Part shown: piece by piece, positions 41,047 through 49,915 of the stretch
Layout: every line of letters starts with the position of its first letter
Position numbering within the stretch: position 1 is the first letter of the stretch
Origin: Polaromonas sp047303325
GTDB lineage: Bacteria; Pseudomonadota; Gammaproteobacteria; Burkholderiales; Burkholderiaceae_C
NCBI RefSeq assembly: GCF_047303325.1
Contig: NZ_JBKBEX010000003.1
Location: 305,398-369,397, forward strand
Direction of reading: 5' to 3'
Length of the DNA: 64,000 nt
Notes under the pieces: generated by a model
Databases searched by the model: none
What the model was told of the DNA's origin: nothing
What the model saw: the letters and a program-made list of their open reading frames with translations, nothing else
Position numbers and translations under genes: made by a program

Positions 41047-42573
41047 ATGACCGAAGCATTTTCTCGCGATGAGATTGAAAGCAGGTTGGCTGAGTTTCAG
41101 ACGCGCGTCGGTGCCGCGCTGGCTCCCTACGAAGCGAATTCGGCCGCACTGCATCTGCTGGAAACACTGCGGACAATCGAGGAGCTAATCAACCTGTACA
41201 CGATTGACTGGGATGATGACGCCTTCGAGCAGCAACTGTTCGGATTTCCGGTCCTCCAGAGTGATCGGTACCTTCTTCAACTCGCGCATATCCGCAAAGG
41301 TCTGGCTGCGAGGTTCGATAATGCGCTTGTCGAGCGGCTCACGCTGCTGATCGTCCAGGGCTCCGCCATTGGCATGGCGTTCGCGCACCATGGAGCCCTT
41401 GAGGCAGCAAGCGGTTTTCAGTCGCTGGCGACGATGATGGGCTATCTTCAGTCGCGACGGCGTCACCTCGTGGGACTGCTGCATTTCATTCCAATCGCTT
41501 GCCGCGGTAACCTATTCGTCGAGCAACAGGACACCCTCAACGTCTTCCTGCCCATTGTGGAATTCAGCGCGGCGCCGATGATGGGTGCACAGTACGCCCT
41601 GATGGTGAAACTCGCGCAGAAGCACTTGGGCATTCCGGATGATCTGAGCACTGAACTGGCCATGTTGGACGGGATTTTCTTAGAGCCTGAGCGCGTCTCC
41701 ATCGTCGAGATGCCCAACTCGCCAGAAGGTCAGCAGATCCTCAAGACTAGGGAGCCGCTCCGCTCCGACCGACTGTTTTCGGCTGCGGAGTTGAGAAACG
41801 ACATCTTGTTCAGTGAAGCGATTTACGCTGAGTTCAATCTGCGCGGCACCGAGTTCTCCGTCGCGGCGTCGTTGGTGCGCCGCTTGTCCAGAGACTTCAT
41901 TGATGATGATTATTGGATCCGCATCTCCCCGGCGGAATTGGTGACGCTGACAGTGCAGGAAGGTGCATCACAGGCCTTGGTGACCGCGCTGACGTGCGGT
42001 GCGAACACCTATATGGAGTGCCTGTCGAGTTACGCGCCGTTGGTTCTAATCGGTGATCACTACCTATCCACTGTCACACTTTTAAGCCGCTTCGTGTACT
42101 CTTGGCGAGCGCGGGTCCTTGATCGCAAGAAGCGCTTCCAGATCCGGGCGGGCTTCATCTTCGAGGACCTGGTCAAGGCCTCGCTTGAGGAGCAGGGCTT
42201 CGCGGTCCAAGACATTGTGCGCATCACCCGACAGGAGTTCGACGTAGTGACTTTGCGCAATGGCGTCATCTGGAACGTCCAGTGCAAGAACAACTTCATC
42301 GGGCTGTCCAACGTCGACTCGGATGCCGTCGTCTTCGCTCGATACAACCGTGGCCTCGTGCGCTCGTATGAGAAGGCCTTGGTGAAGGAGCGCAACCGCG
42401 AGCATCTGCTGAAGATGAAACTGGCCGTCGACGCCGTGCAGCATATGGTCGTCTCGCGCTTTCCGGTGGTAACTGACAACCCCCGTATCGTTGTGTTCAA
42501 CCGCATTACCAAATTCGCTGAGCGTGCTGACGTTGTCTTGGCAGCATCCGGAGGCGATTCGATCCATGTCTGA
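41047..42573 (+). CDS. Protein with C-terminal PD-(D/E)xK nuclease domain
   Basis: A 508-residue protein. The first 350 residues are mainly helical and unrecognised. The C-terminal domain has Glu373 in GFIFEDLVKASLEEQGF, Asp399 in RQEFDVVTL and Gln412-x-Lys414 in WNVQCKNNF. This is the E-D-QxK active-site order of Mrr/restriction-endonuclease-like DNases. Its end overlaps the STAND gene start by 8 bases (ATGTCTGA), so they are translated together. It is absent from the paralogous module on the other strand. It could be an effector or an accessory nuclease of the left module. Confidence 0.68.
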   Translation: MTEAFSRDEIESRLAEFQTRVGAALAPYEANSAALHLLETLRTIEELINLYTIDWDDDAFEQQLFGFPVLQSDRYLLQLAHIRKGLAARFDNALVERLTLLIVQGSAIGMAFAHHGALEAASGFQSLATMMGYLQSRRRHLVGLLHFIPIACRGNLFVEQQDTLNVFLPIVEFSAAPMMGAQYALMVKLAQKHLGIPDDLSTELAMLDGIFLEPERVSIVEMPNSPEGQQILKTREPLRSDRLFSAAELRNDILFSEAIYAEFNLRGTEFSVAASLVRRLSRDFIDDDYWIRISPAELVTLTVQEGASQALVTALTCGANTYMECLSSYAPLVLIGDHYLSTVTLLSRFVYSWRARVLDRKKRFQIRAGFIFEDLVKASLEEQGFAVQDIVRITRQEFDVVTLRNGVIWNVQCKNNFIGLSNVDSDAVVFARYNRGLVRSYEKALVKERNREHLLKMKLAVDAVQHMVVSRFPVVTDNPRIVVFNRITKFAERADVVLAASGGDSIHV

Positions 42574-45500
42574 AGACATCAAGAAAACCGCAATCACTGC
42601 CGCAGGCTACATTTACCAGAATCGGCAGGGCCTCAGGGTTTTGTGCAACTGGCTCGATGCGCCGGCTCGCTACGTCCGGGTGAAATTCGAGTGCGATGAT
42701 GAGGCCGAGGCGCCGACAGGGCTGGACGACATCGTCGTCGAGCGCAGCGATGGTCTTGTTAATCTTCAGCAGGTCAAGTTCACCCCTGACCCCAACGTCC
42801 ACCTGCTCTCCTGGGACTGGATGCTCGAAAAGGCCGGCAAGACGGCGCGGTCGAGGTCGATGCTGCGCAAGTGGTTTGATGCCTTCAAAAAGTTGGACCC
42901 GGCGCGCATCGGCGAGCTCTCGCTCACTACCAACCGCCGACCGGATGCTGACATCGAGGCCTGCCTGGACGCGGACAGGATTTCCTTCGCCAAGATCCAT
43001 GGTCCCAGACGGTCGGAGGTCATCGCGGAGCTTGGCAGTGCGAAAGACTGCGAGGAGTTTTTCAGTCAGCTTCGTATTCAACACAGCGACAAGGGATATG
43101 CGACGCTAGAGCACGAGGTCGACGCGCGCCTTCGGATGCATGGCACCACCGAGGGCATCGCAGTTCTCAAGAACGTAGCCTTGAACTGGGCGACGCGGAA
43201 GAACTTCCCGCCGCCGGACGGCTGGATCACACTGACAGAAGTTCGCACTATTCTGCGAGCGGTGCCGCCGGCGCCCCTCCCGGAGGACTTCGTCGTCCCC
43301 AAAGGCTATGAGGTGCCAGACGCGACGTTCCACACGGAGTTTGTTCGAGACACCCTTGCCGCTGCTGGGAAGGTGATCGTCCTCACGGGGCCGCCCGGCC
43401 GCGGGAAGAGCACCTACCTGAGCGCTCTGTGCGACACGCTCGCCGAGCAGGACATTCCGACGGTCCGCCATCACTACTTCCTCTCGACGACAGAGAGGGG
43501 ACGCGACCGGGTTCACAGCAATGTAGTCGAGCAATCCATCAGGGCGCAAGTCAATCAATTTCATCCGGACGTCTCGAAGGTGTCAGGGGACCTGCGCTCG
43601 CTCCTGGAGGCCTGCGCTACCCACTACAAGGCGCTCGGCAAGCCATTCGTGCTCATCCTGGACGGCTTGGATCACGTCTGGCGCATGAACGCCGAGGACA
43701 AGCGGCCGCTGGACGACCTGTTCTCCCAGATAGTGCCCTGCCCAGACAACATGGTGTTGCTTGTCGGTACTCAACCTGTGGACGACGCTCAGTTGCCGGC
43801 TGACTTGCTTATTTCCGCCCCAAAGGCCAAGTGGAGAACTCTTCCGGCAATGTCGGGGGACGCAGTCTTGTCTTATCTGCGCAAGGCGGTTCAAGAGGGA
43901 AGGCTCACGACGGGCTTTGAGCGCGAGGAGCAGGCCGAGGATCAACTGCAGGACGCCGCAGCTGAGCTTCGTGCAAGGACTAATGGCCATCCTCTTCATG
44001 TCATTTATGCGACCGCCGAGCTGGAACATGCTGGCCGCAATCTTTCCAAGTGGAGTGTCGAGCGGCTCAATGGAGATCTGAGCCAGGACGCAAAGTTCTA
44101 CTATGGGTCGCTGTGGGAGAGGCTTCCCCCGAGCCTGAAGGACGCGCTGCGACTTGTCTGCGCCTTCCCGTTCTTCTGGCCAAGGATGGCGTTTGGCGAG
44201 ATCGCCGCTACGGTCAAATTGGCAGCGCCGGAGGTCGAGAAGGTCGAACATCTGCTTCACTCGTCGGCGGCCGGCCTGAAGGTCTTCCACGAAAGCCTGG
44301 CGGTGTACGTGCGCTCGACGGATGGCTACGCGGACCGTATCAAGGCGCTAATGCCTGAGGTCGCGCAATGGTTGGAGACCTCCGCTCCAACTTCCCTACG
44401 CGTAAACTGGCTCTGGACGGTTCAGGCGAAGCTCGGTGATCCCAAGAATCTCATCATGGGTCTTACTCGCGACTGGGTCATGCTTCGCCTGGAAGAGGGG
44501 CATCCGGAGTCGCTGTTCGATACGCTGCTCACAGATGCTCTGATTGCCGCGCTGAACACGGGTGCGTTCGCTGAAGCCTATCGTCTGGAACACCTCAAGG
44601 CTCGGATGGTCGGTGGTAGCCAGTTCCAGATGCAGGACGACGACATGGCCAGGCTCGTCTCTTTCACTTTGACGCTGACGGCAGAGGAAAGTGTCGTTCG
44701 CGAGGCCGTTGCCTCCAGGCACGAGACAGATATCCTGCGGGTTGCCGCGCTTGGGCTGGCCTTGCATGCTCGAGGCGACAAGGTTCTGGCGGAAACATGC
44801 GGTGAAGAGGCGCTTCATCGATTCAGAGGCCTAAGTCGGTTCTCGAGCCGGTATACGTCTAACACCGGCTCTGCTGACGCCAAGTTCCTGGCCGGTGCTT
44901 TTGCGCGACTTGGCGCCATAGGCGCCACTCCCAAGGGGCTTGCGAAGTTGGTCGCCTGGAACGATCCGGAAGTATGGCTGCCTCGAGTCAGGATGCTGGT
45001 TGAGGAGGGTAAGTTGGATGACTTGATGACGCTTGTTGCTCCGTTAGCCAACGGCGAGGACAAGAACATCATCAGCGATGCTTGCATTCGCGCGGCCGCG
45101 CACGCCGGGGTGAGCATCGTGGAGCGGAATGATTTCAGCGCGCTTGCCCAGACGCCTCTTGTTGCTGCAGTGGAGGCTGGGCAAAAACGAGTCTCCAAAT
45201 CGCTGACTGCGCCTATCCCCGTGGAGTGGCTGAAGGGCAACTACTACGAGCGCAAGGAAGATCTGGCGGCGCTAGCGCACCACTGGTTCTTCAGCGCTGT
45301 GCATCTGGGCCTTTGTATGGCTGCGGAAGGTCAGACCGAGTTCGAATACGTGCGCGCGCCTGTCTATGAGAATAGGGAGAACATCACAGACTTTCTCGAT
45401 GTACTCTCCGGCATTGCTGCTCAGGTCGCTCATCACTGGTGGCGCGGGGAATTTGTGGACTTCCACGAACTCTATGAGCTGCTGGGGCCGGTGGAATTTC

Positions 45501-46987
45501 GGAATTTCAGGCAGAGTCACGACCGAAGTTCGGCGACCGAAGACTTCAGGAATGCGCTGCATCGCATCGCGTGCGATATTCGTCTTGGCAGTATTCTGCT
45601 GGGCAATTTCGATGATGTAGCCCTGACCGAAGAGACAATGGAGGCAGCAGGTCGGTGCGCATGGTTCGACAGCGGGTCCTTTCGCGCCCAGTACGCAGCC
45701 GGATCACTGACGAAGATGGCCGACCCAGCAGCAGCGAAATTCGTGAAGTCTCAGCGTTCCGCTCTTGATGCAGAGATCCGCCAAGAGACCAGTGTGCATC
45801 TACAGACACCTCTCCAGCTCTGCGCTATTGCGTTAGCCCACGGACACAATACCGACGCTCGCGAGCTTTGCAAACAGACCTGGGAGTTGACCACTGGCTA
45901 TGCACATCGCAAAGACCCAACGCTGAACAACACGGTCGATGCCATTGGCGATCTGGTCGATGTTGCGGCGGACGATGCTCGTCGGTTACTGGGTCGCATC
46001 GCGCCGCAGATACATCACGTGCTGGACTACACAGACGGGAAGGGCACACGACATGTTCTGGCGGCAGCCGACGAACTGCTGGCGAAGTTGAGGCCCTCAG
46101 CGTTGGTGGTCAAGTACGAGGAGCACACGCATGCAGGCGACTGGTCGGAGGCAGAGAACAGCTTACGCGCATACGTGGAGCAAGGGGTGAAGGATGGCTG
46201 GCCATTGGACGCACTGATGCGCACAGGTTTGCATCCAGAGATCCGTGACGTGCTTCGGCGACTGGCGCAAGATGGCAGTTTGAGTGCCGCAGAGCGCCTC
46301 CACGTTCTTCAGGAGCACAGTGGATGGGAAATAGGCTTACTGCAGCGGCAGGAGCATGAAGGGACCCGCATTGATAGCAAGCCCTATGAAGGCGACGTCT
46401 CAGCCTTCGAACCTGAGCAACTGAACGAGCTGATCGAAAGCTTGTCTGGCAGCTACAACGAGCGAACGAAGCACCTTCGCGCTTGGTATCAGCATTGGGC
46501 GACCAAAGGCCACGGGAAAAGACTGCTCGATGCTCTGGACGATTTGCTTCTGTCGGAAGAGGGCAGGACTAGGGACGTGCTTGACCTATCGGATCTCGCC
46601 TTCCATACAAGGCGCAAACTGAGCGGAGCAAATGCAGCCTGGAAGTATCTGGTCAGTGCGCACATCCATGGCGGCGCTTGGACTGGGTTTGTCGAGAGTG
46701 ATAAGAAGACCCGTGCCCGTCTCGACTTGGTAGCTCAATACTACCCGGGACGCTGCGACGAGTTTGTCGCCGAGACGACCTATGGCATGTTCGGCGAACC
46801 CACGCCGCCACGCGTTGCACCCACCGACGTGATGGTCTATTTCTACGTACGGCAGGGCCGTATCGCGGAGGCGGTGAGTTTCGCGGAGACGATGGTCAAC
46901 TGCGTCATCGAGGACACCCGTACCCTCCCGCTGGAACCACCGCGCTGGGCGGCTGAACTAGCCTCCCTCCCCGCGTCGGCCACTTAA
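42566..46987 (+). CDS. STAND/NACHT ATPase with N-terminal Cap4/DUF4297-like nuclease (left module)
   Basis: A 1473-residue protein. The N-terminal domain has GYIYQNRQGLRVL, Asp54-Asp55 in GLDDIVVERSDG and Gln69-Val-Lys71 in LQQVKF. This matches the Cap4/DUF4297 branch of PD-(D/E)xK nucleases. Walker A is GPPGRGKST (Lys281) and Walker B LILDGLDHVW (Asp366). From about residue 600 onward there is only helical-repeat-like sequence, as in the sensor ends of Avs-type proteins. GGAGG precedes ATG 42566. The partner gene starts on its stop (TAATG). By analogy with Avs proteins it would sense a phage component, oligomerise and cut DNA; this is inference. It is paralogous along its length to the protein at 49912-54264. 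Confidence 0.8.
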   Translation: MSEDIKKTAITAAGYIYQNRQGLRVLCNWLDAPARYVRVKFECDDEAEAPTGLDDIVVERSDGLVNLQQVKFTPDPNVHLLSWDWMLEKAGKTARSRSMLRKWFDAFKKLDPARIGELSLTTNRRPDADIEACLDADRISFAKIHGPRRSEVIAELGSAKDCEEFFSQLRIQHSDKGYATLEHEVDARLRMHGTTEGIAVLKNVALNWATRKNFPPPDGWITLTEVRTILRAVPPAPLPEDFVVPKGYEVPDATFHTEFVRDTLAAAGKVIVLTGPPGRGKSTYLSALCDTLAEQDIPTVRHHYFLSTTERGRDRVHSNVVEQSIRAQVNQFHPDVSKVSGDLRSLLEACATHYKALGKPFVLILDGLDHVWRMNAEDKRPLDDLFSQIVPCPDNMVLLVGTQPVDDAQLPADLLISAPKAKWRTLPAMSGDAVLSYLRKAVQEGRLTTGFEREEQAEDQLQDAAAELRARTNGHPLHVIYATAELEHAGRNLSKWSVERLNGDLSQDAKFYYGSLWERLPPSLKDALRLVCAFPFFWPRMAFGEIAATVKLAAPEVEKVEHLLHSSAAGLKVFHESLAVYVRSTDGYADRIKALMPEVAQWLETSAPTSLRVNWLWTVQAKLGDPKNLIMGLTRDWVMLRLEEGHPESLFDTLLTDALIAALNTGAFAEAYRLEHLKARMVGGSQFQMQDDDMARLVSFTLTLTAEESVVREAVASRHETDILRVAALGLALHARGDKVLAETCGEEALHRFRGLSRFSSRYTSNTGSADAKFLAGAFARLGAIGATPKGLAKLVAWNDPEVWLPRVRMLVEEGKLDDLMTLVAPLANGEDKNIISDACIRAAAHAGVSIVERNDFSALAQTPLVAAVEAGQKRVSKSLTAPIPVEWLKGNYYERKEDLAALAHHWFFSAVHLGLCMAAEGQTEFEYVRAPVYENRENITDFLDVLSGIAAQVAHHWWRGEFVDFHELYELLGPVEFRNFRQSHDRSSATEDFRNALHRIACDIRLGSILLGNFDDVALTEETMEAAGRCAWFDSGSFRAQYAAGSLTKMADPAAAKFVKSQRSALDAEIRQETSVHLQTPLQLCAIALAHGHNTDARELCKQTWELTTGYAHRKDPTLNNTVDAIGDLVDVAADDARRLLGRIAPQIHHVLDYTDGKGTRHVLAAADELLAKLRPSALVVKYEEHTHAGDWSEAENSLRAYVEQGVKDGWPLDALMRTGLHPEIRDVLRRLAQDGSLSAAERLHVLQEHSGWEIGLLQRQEHEGTRIDSKPYEGDVSAFEPEQLNELIESLSGSYNERTKHLRAWYQHWATKGHGKRLLDALDDLLLSEEGRTRDVLDLSDLAFHTRRKLSGANAAWKYLVSAHIHGGAWTGFVESDKKTRARLDLVAQYYPGRCDEFVAETTYGMFGEPTPPRVAPTDVMVYFYVRQGRIAEAVSFAETMVNCVIEDTRTLPLEPPRWAAELASLPASAT

Positions 46988-48429
46988 TGAACGAGCTTCG
47001 CATTCTCATCGCTCGCCTCGGATGGCCTTCCACGTCTGCACGGTGGTGGACCATGCAGGAGTTGGCGGTCCGCCTGGGCGAACCCGCTTCGAGGGCCGAG
47101 ACCCAGACCGCCTTGCTTCAGTTCTTGCGCTCGCGCAAGCTGGAGGCCGAGGTCGTCGAAGGGCTGTGCATCTTCTGGATGGCAGCACGAGGACGCGGCT
47201 ACTCACCCGTCGCTGAGCTGGCGAGCAGCATACCGAAGCCCTCTCTGCTTTCCGATCTGTATTTGGATGACCTTGGGTTGTCGCCGCAGGCCGGGGGCGC
47301 TGGCTTGAAGGAGGCGCCCGAGGACTTTGAGATCCCCGACGACTTCGACAGGGTGCAAGGGGTGGATCTGCCCAGGATGTTCCGGACAGCCTTGAGCAGA
47401 CTTGAGGACAGCACAGGGCTGTCGTTTGTCCGACAGATGGCCTATGAGTGGGCGGAGAACCGAGCGGCCTACCCCGACGCTCCCTACCAAGGAGATCCCT
47501 GGCACTTCACGCGATCGCTAGGCGATGGGTTCAGCGGCCAGCTCTCGGCGCGCGCTGCCCTTCGTGCCATTTCAGCCTACCTTCGCACGTTGGCGGTCGC
47601 AAAGCAGTTCTGGGGCATGCCGGCAGACTTAGCGGGTGAGCGGGCGCTTCTGGCGCTACCGGTTCATCCGACTTTGGCCTTGCTACGACCGAGACGCCCC
47701 GATTGGTTTCCGGGACGGACTGACTTTGACGGCGACGCCGTATCGGTCGAAGCCGCACTCAGAGCCTTGCTTGACCGTGTAAAGACTGTTCAGCCAGATG
47801 GGGAACTGATCGCGTTCAGCTCGCCAGTCGTGATGTCGATGGGACAGTGTGTGGAGGTTTCCTTAGTGCGTTGGTCGCAGGCCGTTGGCAGTCAAGTCGA
47901 GGATGCGGACCTGGGAGCACATCTCAAGGCGTTCTGGCGTCGTGGGCAGGCGCTCCCCAGTGCAGGCTTAGAGCCGCTCAGAACAACGACAATCTTGGCT
48001 CCACCGCCACTTGAAAGACTGGCCGAGGTGAAGAGCAAGGCTTGGCCGATGGCCGGAACGCTGGACTTTGATCGCTTGGGCTATTTGCAGCTCGATCTCT
48101 ATCCGTCTCGCCTCTTCCTTCCTACGCTGCCTGGTGTCGATCAGATGGAGGTCACACCGCGTGATGGACAGCTTGAGGTCAAGGCAGAGGGTCAGGTTAT
48201 CGCAGACTTTGGCTACTGGAACGCGGGCTGGGGACCGGCTCGCCCGAGACAGTTAAGTGGAAATTGCGGTTCGGCGCTCATTTCGCGTGGCACGGTGTAC
48301 CGCGAGAGCGTTGGCTCTGAGGGTGAAATGCTCAGAGCTTTCTACCTTTGGCAGGTGCGTACGCTGCATCGAAGCGGCAGCTTCGACGAGTTCAGCGAAA
48401 CACTAGCGATGGGCACCTTCTTCGTCTAG
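46987..48429 (+). CDS. 480-residue partner of the left STAND module
   Basis: A 480-residue protein of no family I recognise. Its ATG shares a base with the STAND stop (TAATG), so expression is coupled and near-equal. The N-terminal 70 residues look like a winged-helix-type helical domain (FLRSRKLEAEVVEGL). A central helical block contains RQMAYEWAE and AYLRTLAVAKQFWGMP. The last 100 residues are beta-rich with GYLQLDLYPSRLFLP and FGYWNAGWGPARPRQLSG. The same three blocks recur in the product of 48476-49915, so this is a conserved subunit. It has no membrane segment or evident catalytic motif. Possible roles: adaptor, sensor or inhibitor of the large protein. Confidence 0.7.
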   Translation: MNELRILIARLGWPSTSARWWTMQELAVRLGEPASRAETQTALLQFLRSRKLEAEVVEGLCIFWMAARGRGYSPVAELASSIPKPSLLSDLYLDDLGLSPQAGGAGLKEAPEDFEIPDDFDRVQGVDLPRMFRTALSRLEDSTGLSFVRQMAYEWAENRAAYPDAPYQGDPWHFTRSLGDGFSGQLSARAALRAISAYLRTLAVAKQFWGMPADLAGERALLALPVHPTLALLRPRRPDWFPGRTDFDGDAVSVEAALRALLDRVKTVQPDGELIAFSSPVVMSMGQCVEVSLVRWSQAVGSQVEDADLGAHLKAFWRRGQALPSAGLEPLRTTTILAPPPLERLAEVKSKAWPMAGTLDFDRLGYLQLDLYPSRLFLPTLPGVDQMEVTPRDGQLEVKAEGQVIADFGYWNAGWGPARPRQLSGNCGSALISRGTVYRESVGSEGEMLRAFYLWQVRTLHRSGSFDEFSETLAMGTFFV

Positions 48430-48475
48430 CTTACCTGTCATCGAATGGGCGATAAAGGGAATGCAGCGAGCAGGG

Positions 48476-49915
48476 CTACCCCGGTTCGACAATGCATTCG
48501 CTTGTTTCGGAAGACCAATCCCCATAGGTTTTCGTACGCCGCCGAATCGTCACAGCACATGCATGGCCGACCTTTCGCTCCATTACGTTTTCATATAAGC
48601 CAACGAGCTCCGCATTGATGTGCGTACTGCTGGCTGTTCCGGCTGGCGCATCTCTGAGAACCAGCGGGTTCCAGTTGGCCATCCAATGGCGCATCGTGCC
48701 TACGAGCTTGCCGTTCATCTCGAGCGCCATGCCGCCTTCCCTTGGATAAGCCAGTATCGGATGGTCGCCTGGTACCCAGGCTGGCAGGTAAGGCGGGCGC
48801 TGGATCAGGTCAGCATGAAAATACCCGACTCGTTTCGGCAGGATGGGCGCAAGCAGGGGCGCCACGATTGAAGGATCTCCGGCGAGACGCCGATCTTGAA
48901 GAGCAGAGATTACTAGTGCGAATGAACTGTTGCGCTCCAGCTGTACATTGCCAAGCATCCTCTGATACCAGTGAACCCAGATATTTGCTTCGTAGCCGAC
49001 AACCACCGGAATCGCAAATGCACTCACGTCGATAGTGAGCATCGGGGAGTCGTACACGCATCCAGAAAAATGCATTGGGAAGCTGAGCGGGTCGGAGCAA
49101 AGAGCGTCCAGCACCCTTGAAGCGATGTTTTCAGCGGAGAGTTCATTTCCATCAACTGCGCCGTACAGCTTCCCAGCACACTCCGGTGGTAGTCCTGGCG
49201 CCATCCGCAGCAGGGTTGTCTCGCCGGGAAATGCAGCCGTTGCGACATCGTGAGCGAGATTCAACGGCATGCTCCAATATTCACTCGCATATGCGAGTGT
49301 TCGCAAAAATGCGGATCGGGCGGCGTGGGAGCGTTGACTGACGACCATGCCGGACGCGCCTTGCTCACCGTTCGCAAAGTAATCAAAGCGCTCACTCTGA
49401 GGAAAGCCGCGTGTCGCTTCGAGCGTTTGGTACTCATACGCCCATTGACGGAGGAATGGTTTACCCGACCTATCCTGCAATTCTTCAAACTCGGTCGAGA
49501 ACAGACCAGGCAGGATTCGACCTGATGCAAGAAGTGCTTCTTCAGTACTCAGCTCGGCGAATTTCGGGGCTGGGCCGCTATGGCAGCCTTGCCACGATGG
49601 CAACAGAGTCGATTGACCTGTGGCTGCCGCGAGCATCACGTCCATCGCCAGCGACGGGCGCTGGATCGTCTTTCGAAGTTCGGTCGCTTCTTTTGATGTG
49701 CAGCGACTGATGACTACAGGCACCAGGCCCTCGAGTATTTCGGACTCAAACTTGCGCGTGGCCAGCCATTCCCGCAGAGCGGGCCAACCAACCTGGCGGC
49801 CCTCGGAAGTGCCAAGCGCCTTGGCAAACTCCCACGCGGTCAGCAGCTTTGCCGTAGGGATCGGCAGGGCCAGCCTCGCGGCTGCGATGGAAGCGACGAG
49901 TGAGGCATCCATCAT
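48476..49915 (-). CDS. 479-residue partner of the right STAND module
   Basis: A 479-residue paralogue of the protein at 46987-48429, one residue different in length. Matching blocks are LATRKFESEILEGL, RQWAYEYQTL, AFLRTLAYASEYWSMP, GYFHADLIQRPPYLP and RHWMANWNPLVLRDAP. ATG 49915 overlaps the stop of the large gene as ATGA (ATG 49912 is also possible), so the coupling seen in the left module is repeated here. Its stop lies 46 bases from that of the left partner gene, tail to tail. Function unknown. Confidence 0.7.
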   Translation of the reverse strand: MMDASLVASIAAARLALPIPTAKLLTAWEFAKALGTSEGRQVGWPALREWLATRKFESEILEGLVPVVISRCTSKEATELRKTIQRPSLAMDVMLAAATGQSTLLPSWQGCHSGPAPKFAELSTEEALLASGRILPGLFSTEFEELQDRSGKPFLRQWAYEYQTLEATRGFPQSERFDYFANGEQGASGMVVSQRSHAARSAFLRTLAYASEYWSMPLNLAHDVATAAFPGETTLLRMAPGLPPECAGKLYGAVDGNELSAENIASRVLDALCSDPLSFPMHFSGCVYDSPMLTIDVSAFAIPVVVGYEANIWVHWYQRMLGNVQLERNSSFALVISALQDRRLAGDPSIVAPLLAPILPKRVGYFHADLIQRPPYLPAWVPGDHPILAYPREGGMALEMNGKLVGTMRHWMANWNPLVLRDAPAGTASSTHINAELVGLYENVMERKVGHACAVTIRRRTKTYGDWSSETSECIVEPG

